Positions 58,493 through 64,000 of a DNA stretch of 64,000 nt are shown here, piece after piece; within the stretch, counting starts at the first letter, position 1; every line of letters starts with the position of its first letter. Both the position numbers and the translations under genes were made by a program. The notes beneath the pieces are model-generated. The model was given only the letters and a program-made list of their open reading frames with translations, was not told the DNA's origin and searched no databases. Source of the DNA: Saccharum officinarum (taxonomy: Eukaryota; Streptophyta; Magnoliopsida; Poales; Poaceae); NCBI GenBank assembly GCA_020631735.1, contig CM036158.1:85499421-85563420 (forward strand). Direction: 5' to 3'.

Positions 58493-59016
58493 GGGTCTGT
58501 TTGGTTCAACTATGAGCTTTAGAAAAGCTTATATGAGCTATGTGTTATGAAAAAGTTATAAGTTGTTTGGTTAAAACAATTATGAAACCTATCTCCTCTC
58601 TTTATCTCATTTGAAACAGCTTTAAAACGTCTCTCTATTCCTACCCAATTGAAAAAGCAGAAAGCTGAAAGCCAAAAGTAAGGTTCAAGGTGCTACGAAA
58701 ATTGTACTACGCAAAATCAGTTGCTTCTGAAAAAGCAGCTTTTTGTTCTACCCGTTTGGTTGGTGTTCAGCTTTTTGGCAGTAGAAGCACTTTCTAGAAG
58801 CTGAATCATATCCTTGGATAAGTCTAAGTCCTTGTTAAAAAATGTGAGAATGATCTTGATTCCTTTGCATTCTTTTTTTTTCTTTCACCCCATCTGATAT
58901 AATTTATGACAAAGCTTGCCGTCCTTTTAGAAAAAAAATTATCCAAATATCTTGTGTTCACAGAAATTGATCTCTTTCTTGAAGCTCTTATTTCCAACTA
59001 ATCCCCAAACGCCTCC
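58493..59016. mobile_element. MITE-like block, copy B
   Basis: Counterpart of 19,281-19,804. The left terminus GGGTCTGTTTGGTTCAAC is clear and the right end is loose. Confidence 0.4.
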
Positions 59017-59441
59017 TTTTCTTGTACCTTCCATTATTCAGTCCGAGCACAAATAATATAGTGTACGAGAGGAATCTGACTCTAACTTTGTAACCAGAAG
59101 CAATAGGCATAGGCTAGTTCAGCCTATTCTACTTTGGAAAGATGTCTTAATTATTTGAGTTAGAAGATTTATAAGATTTATTTAGATGTTCAGGACATTC
59201 CTGACTGTAAAGCGAAAGAACACTCGCAGCGACAGTTTGAGAGCTGTGAGTTGGATATCAAAGCTTCCTTTCCTGATGACGCCTTTCGTTTATGCTACTC
59301 CATTCCAAGAAGATATGGCAATCCACGGAAGGAACACCATGATCATCCGTGCACCGACCAACACATGCATTATAACATATTAGTAGTACTCCCTCCATCT
59401 TAAAATATAAGATATTGAAGGTTGAATAGTTATTCTTAATT

Positions 59442-59505
59442 AATCTCTTTAAGCTGCAGTTGACTCCCGTATGGAGAGGGCAGCCACGTCGCCCCGAATT
59501 TAATT
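59442..59505. other. 64-bp insert, copy B only
   Basis: The AATTATAAGGTATTC sequence of copy A is interrupted here by about 64 bp containing TTTAAGCTGCAGTTGACTCC and GGGCAGCCACGTCGCCCC, with TTAATTA or AATTTAATTA on both sides. It has no TIR or coding capacity. It could be filler DNA from break repair or a fragment moved from elsewhere. Confidence 0.7.
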
Positions 59506-59670
59506 ATAAGGTATTCTAGATCACTCTCAACCTAATCCATACGTGCTTGTCTTTTAAACTAAATCTACCCAAGTACGCTTGTATTTTAAACACCATCTTT
59601 CGCAAAATGACTCCTATAATTAGTAGTTGAAATCAATGACATGCATGCATGCCTTTGTAACTATGTGTTA

Positions 59671-59924
59671 CTCTCCAGCTCAGAATATAAGGCATGCACA
59701 TATTTCAAAATTCAAACTTCGTTATCTTTAACCAATAATTAGCCTAATAATATAAAAAATTTATAGTACAATAGTGGTAACAATAGATTTGTGTTTACAA
59801 ATACTTTCTAATGGTATTTTGTTGTTACCATAAATTATACATAATAGTATAAATTAACGGTTATAGTATGATCTTGAAGACTGCACTAAGTCAAATCGCG
59901 CCTTCTATTTTGAGAACTGGGGAG
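59671..59924. mobile_element. Stowaway-like MITE, copy B
   Basis: Counterpart of 20,395-20,651, flanked by TA on both sides, with CTCTCCAGCTCAG and, reversed, CTCCCCAGTTCTC ends. Confidence 0.75.
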
Positions 59925-59926
59925 TA

Positions 59927-62900
59927 CAAGAAAACTAAGAAAGTTGGCAACCAAACATTCTATTTTTTTTTATCAAATTCCTACTTTGTAGTTGTGGCAG
60001 AACCGCCTAATCTAATGCCCTCCCAAGGGTACTTGTCTTCCACTAAACACTAAGTACCCGAGAGAGCACTAAACTATGCAATTCCGTCGAGCACCACAAG
60101 GGAGAACTCAAAAATCCACATTTTTACATCAGGATCATAAATGAGAGAGTAAAGCTTACAACATCCTTGTCGTTTCTTACATCACTTTTAATACAACATC
60201 AGAGTAACTCATTATTTAATTATAACAGCGAAATATAAAATGTTATTAGAGTTTCAGCGGGCTGGAAATCATTAATGCCAAGTTAAACATTATCATGAAG
60301 AACATTAGCATGCATGAAATGAGAACAGGTTACGAGTCTTTCTTTTGAAAAACATTCTTGGTGGAAGTTTTAATTAACTCTATGTCCGCACGTTAAGAAA
60401 ATCCTCGCTGAACCCATCAGGAAGTTTTCACACACAAGTGTCCGTTTATCAGCACCTGTCACCTACAACAGGGTGGATCAAACCCTGAGTAGTCAATTGT
60501 ACTCTGCAAGACTTACCCGTCAGGAGGAAAAAAGACTCCAAGGAATATACAAGGCTTTTTGGCTTATGGGTTTATTGCATCTGCAAGAAACATTGCTAAA
60601 TGTGCATCCTTATATTTCTTTTTATTAGCAGTCATCATTAGTTCATTAACCAACCATTCTATGTAAGCACCAACGCTACTTTCAAGCAGGTGGTAAGCAA
60701 TCAGGACCATTTCACCATCTTCTATAGTTCTTACTACGATGCCAGATTATAGTCATGTCGTACCGTCAAGTTGACGGTGATTCACGAATCAATGTGCCCA
60801 GCTGAGTGCCCCGAAAACACACGCCTTGTTTGTACCCCGGGCACAAGCAAGACCAACCCGTTCCTCTCCTATCAAGGGGTCCAGGTCCCCATCCAAGCTC
60901 GGGCTCCAAGCCCCCAACACTGCAGGCCCGACCTCAGTATGGTGCTTAGACCTCCTCAACCCAATATATAAAACCACCCAAAAAGCCGGTCTGAAACGAG
61001 CCGGAACCCATGACAAGAGAGAAACAAGTCTTCCCGCTCCCATAAGCAAGTATATGCTCGGGACAAGTAGGTCTGTGACCTGACTATGGAATCCAATGCA
61101 ACGAACGGTCCTTAATCGACACAGGCGGAACAAATGCAATCAGAGCCCCGCTCTATTGCCCAACCAAGTCCAAGTACATCCCACCCGTTCTGCCCGGTCT
61201 CCAATTATCCATATATATTTATATTCCATGTGATAGTAATATGATAATAGTAACAATAATATTTTTCCTATCTCTCGCGAGTGACCGGTAATCACTCGAC
61301 TTCTACCGGAATCCTATAGCATAGCACGCTACACGATCCTATCGTACTAGTAAGACTCATAGGAAAGGATATATATATGCAAGTGGGTTTCATTCAACTC
61401 CTTTAAACTTAATGTACAAGCATAAAATAAAGTGCAGAATAATAGGGGTTATGCACCGGGTCTTGCCTGGGTAAAATATAACCAAGTTAGCATTTCGTCA
61501 AGCCGGCACGATCCTTCGGACACCATCCTTTCGGCTGCTCCAGACGACTTCGTGATCCATCATCATTCCTATTGTGATATATGTGGATGCAATGTAGAGA
61601 CGTAAATAAACAACGACCATCGCAACTTAAAAATACGATCTTGTCTCTCACACTAACGACTAACGTAGCTACTAACGTACTAAGCCGCATATCTCGCTAT
61701 CAGCAACGCGCTATTCCCCAACAAGCATTTTAGTTATGAAAATACACGATGTTGCTTTATCCATTTCATTGATTTAATATATATTCCAACTAGGACCCAT
61801 TAGCTACCCTAGCAATTGAATTATTCAGCGGCTACCAAAATTACAGTGAGCAGCTAATAATACTATGAAGTCATGGTAAGATTTTCAAAGTTGGCCGCAT
61901 TATCATCTAGCTCCAAAAATTCCTACAAGCTTTATCCCAATAATGTCAAACATCTCTAATTAACTATGGAACTCTTGAAAATATTATGGAACTATGTGAA
62001 CAACCTATACCAGCAGGTAGACCATGATTTTAGGAACTGAACAAACTTGGTTTCATAATTTTTGGACTTCTACTTATTTAAATATTGAATTTACAATTTA
62101 AGCTAGAAACTATATTAGCAAATCATTTGGAAAAGGGAAAAGGGCTGGCGGCCACCATTCGGCCCAACCAGCCAAGCGCAAGCGCGGAGCGCACAGCAGG
62201 CCGGCCCAGCAACGGCCCAAGGCGGCGAAAATTCCACTTGCACTCTGCACAATCGCAAAAGAGTCCCCAGCACTTCAAGTTATCACGTGCCACAACTACG
62301 CACTATTGTAGAGACTTACATTGCACAAAACACCCTAAACTAATCTGTCTTCGCAACGAGCCGGTGCCCGATATCCCTGCGCACGCTGGCGTGGCTCCGG
62401 TCGGCACTGCACGACCACGTAGGCCTGCCGAGCGAAACACCGGTCCGACGGGCAGGCCGATGACCACTACGGGGCCAAACTGAAACCCAGAGCGGCAGTT
62501 GAACGACATACGGTGCCCCCTAGTACCCTGCCCACGCTGGCCGACCATCTGCCATGGCGACGCTCCTGTTCCGGCATGCTAGAGCACCTATCGCCTAACC
62601 CGAAGGATGGTAGAGGAATAGAAGCTTACCAGGAACACGACCGAGGGAGTGGTTGAGCCAGAGGCGGCTCAGGCGAGCCTGGCCACACGCGCGGTAAAGG
62701 GGCGGCGGCGCACCGAGACGGACGCCGGCGCGTCACCACTCCGTCGGCGAGCTCCCTGGCCAAAACGAGGTGAGCACCGGATAGAGGAGGCCGAGGCGAG
62801 CTCAGGGGTACCCGGAATTGGACTGCCACCGAATTTAGACCTTACCCCCAATACGTGCTCTGCTATGGCGGCGAGGTAACCGACGGCCGCGAAAAACGCC

Positions 62901-64000
62901 AATTGGCGGCCGGCAGCGCACAACTGAGGCTGGGTGCGGGCGAGGCGCATGGCCGACTCCCTCAGCTACGCACCGAAGCGGGGAATCGGACGGTGGACCC
63001 CCCGTGCTGTGCTAACTGGGCGAAGAGTGGAACTCCGACCATGGCCAAACCGCGGGGGGGGGGGGGAGCGCACGAGCGGTGAGCGGTTAAGACGGGCGAG
63101 AGCCGACCGATAGCAGCAATATGGGCACCCGAGTAAAGATGAGGGGACTGGAGAATCTAGCGCGACGTGCACGAAATGACGCGGTCAACCCCGAGCAGTG
63201 CCCTCCGCTGGCGGCTAGAAAAAGACGCAGGGTAGGGCGGCACACAAGACAAGTGATGGGGTGCAGCCGTGTCGGGGGCAAGTTCAGAGGGCAGCGACAC
63301 ATGGCACAGCGGGGAGGGACCGGCTAGTTCAGCCAGGTGGCAGCGACGCAGCAAGGCGGAGGCACGCACGACATGCCAGAGCACGGCAGTGCAACGTCGA
63401 AGACGCGGTGACCGCGGCCATGAGCCCGAATGACCGAACTAAGGCCGTACACGCATTTTAAAGCACGCCCAACGCCTACTCTGCCTCGGTTAAGGTTCAA
63501 ACAAAAACACTAGCCTGAAGTCGACTACACCAGCTACCCATCGGAGTAATTGTCATGACTAAAGAGAGACCAGAGAGGGAGATATGGGAATGCCAAGGTA
63601 CGTTCATCACTGGAATGTCAGTTCACGAGTAGAGCATCAAACGAGAGCTCACAACGCGTTTCAACTAAGTTTGAGTAATTTTTGCGAGCAAGTCGATCTC
63701 CAACACCACCACGACCTACACAATGCTAAAGTGCCAGGTGAGGAGCAACCAACTACGCAAAAACATGTTGTTAGTGCCTAAGCATTTTGGTTAGGACTTG
63801 AATGCCAAAATGGCGTTGTCTGCCATGTTTCTAGACTTGGGAGAATTCAAAAAATCAGTTGTAACTATTACCCCTAAGCACCTTTGCTCTATTTTCTTGA
63901 TGGTCTTCACCTTGTTAATCTCAACTGATCCATAACTCATGCAAAAAAATCCATACTTTATACTAACTCATAGAAGCAAAATATGTAGGCATTGTTTAAT
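59927..64000. other. Intergenic repeat-derived DNA, copy B
   Basis: Counterpart of 20,654-24,800. No gene is supported. The TA tract is short here (61,368-61,379). The minus-strand frame at 21,178 of copy A has lost its start codon (ATG to ATA near 60,722) and has several substitutions. A 14-base G run at about 63,053-63,066 replaces a mixed GGGGGGAGGGG of copy A. The GC-rich tail at 62,130-63,470 has only short frames. Confidence 0.5.

Larger units (their letters stand above)
40987..64000 (+). repeat. Copy B of the large direct duplication
   Basis: This is the second copy of positions 1-24,800, in the same orientation. It lacks the hAT-like element, the MITE in the copia 5' LTR, the MITE in expansin intron 3, the Cassandra element and the long TA microsatellite found in copy A. 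Its own extras are a 51-bp local repeat near 53,357-53,407, about 130 bp near 53,775-53,905 and about 64 bp near 59,442-59,505. The homology is still running at the last base of the window. Confidence 0.97.

Noticed and set aside
1..64000. tRNA genes, CRISPR arrays, replication origins
   Set aside because: No cloverleaf with A and B boxes, no spaced identical repeats and no origin-like features were seen. The periodic TGTTGCA words are too irregular for an array.

Overview
This window is nuclear DNA of a grass (Poaceae). The evidence is a pair of intact four-exon beta-expansin genes of the grass pollen group-1 type with GT-AG introns, many grass-type MITEs (Stowaway- and Tourist-like), copia, TRIM, MULE and PIF/Harbinger elements, and strong contrast between AT-rich intergenic DNA and GC-rich patches. 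The genus cannot be fixed from the sequence alone. There is no bacterial, organellar, CRISPR or complete structural RNA locus. About nine tenths of the window is transposon or transposon-derived.

The dominant structure is a large direct repeat. Positions 1-24,800 reappear, nearly base for base, at 40,987-64,000, and both copies run off the window. Each copy holds, in order: the transposase 5' part and right terminal inverted repeat of a MULE, a small nonautonomous DNA element, an 8-kb degenerate copia retrotransposon on the minus strand, one intact beta-expansin gene, a patch of periodic TGTTGCA/GTTTCA repeats, an LTR-like block, Stowaway MITEs and a GC-rich tail. Copy A (left) is longer mainly because it carries four elements that copy B lacks: a 666-bp hAT-like element (12,399-13,064), a Stowaway-like MITE in the copia 5' LTR (13,414-13,647), a MITE in expansin intron 3 (15,329-15,570) and a complete Cassandra-type TRIM with 5S-rRNA-derived LTRs (17,224-17,973).

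Between the copies lie a Tourist-like MITE (25,033-25,236), a broken zinc-knuckle LINE-ORF1-like reading frame (about 25,300-27,664), a 100-N assembly gap (27,969-28,068), a second periodic-repeat patch, several MITEs, a complete PIF/Harbinger transposon with both genes open (31,081-35,988), a third, broken beta-expansin (36,063-36,860) and a complete MULE (37,484-42,563). The MULE has a convergent GRF-zinc-finger gene and a decayed transposase. Because the N gap lies exactly between the copies, the duplication may be two haplotypes laid end to end rather than a real tandem repeat. The sequence alone cannot decide this.

The host genes likely to be functional are the two expansins, secreted wall-loosening proteins. 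The PIF/Harbinger pair (Myb/SANT-like DNA-binding protein plus DDE transposase) also looks capable of function. I found no previously undescribed biological system that I can defend. The most informative signals are the copy-specific insertions with matching empty sites, and the intact PIF/Harbinger element.
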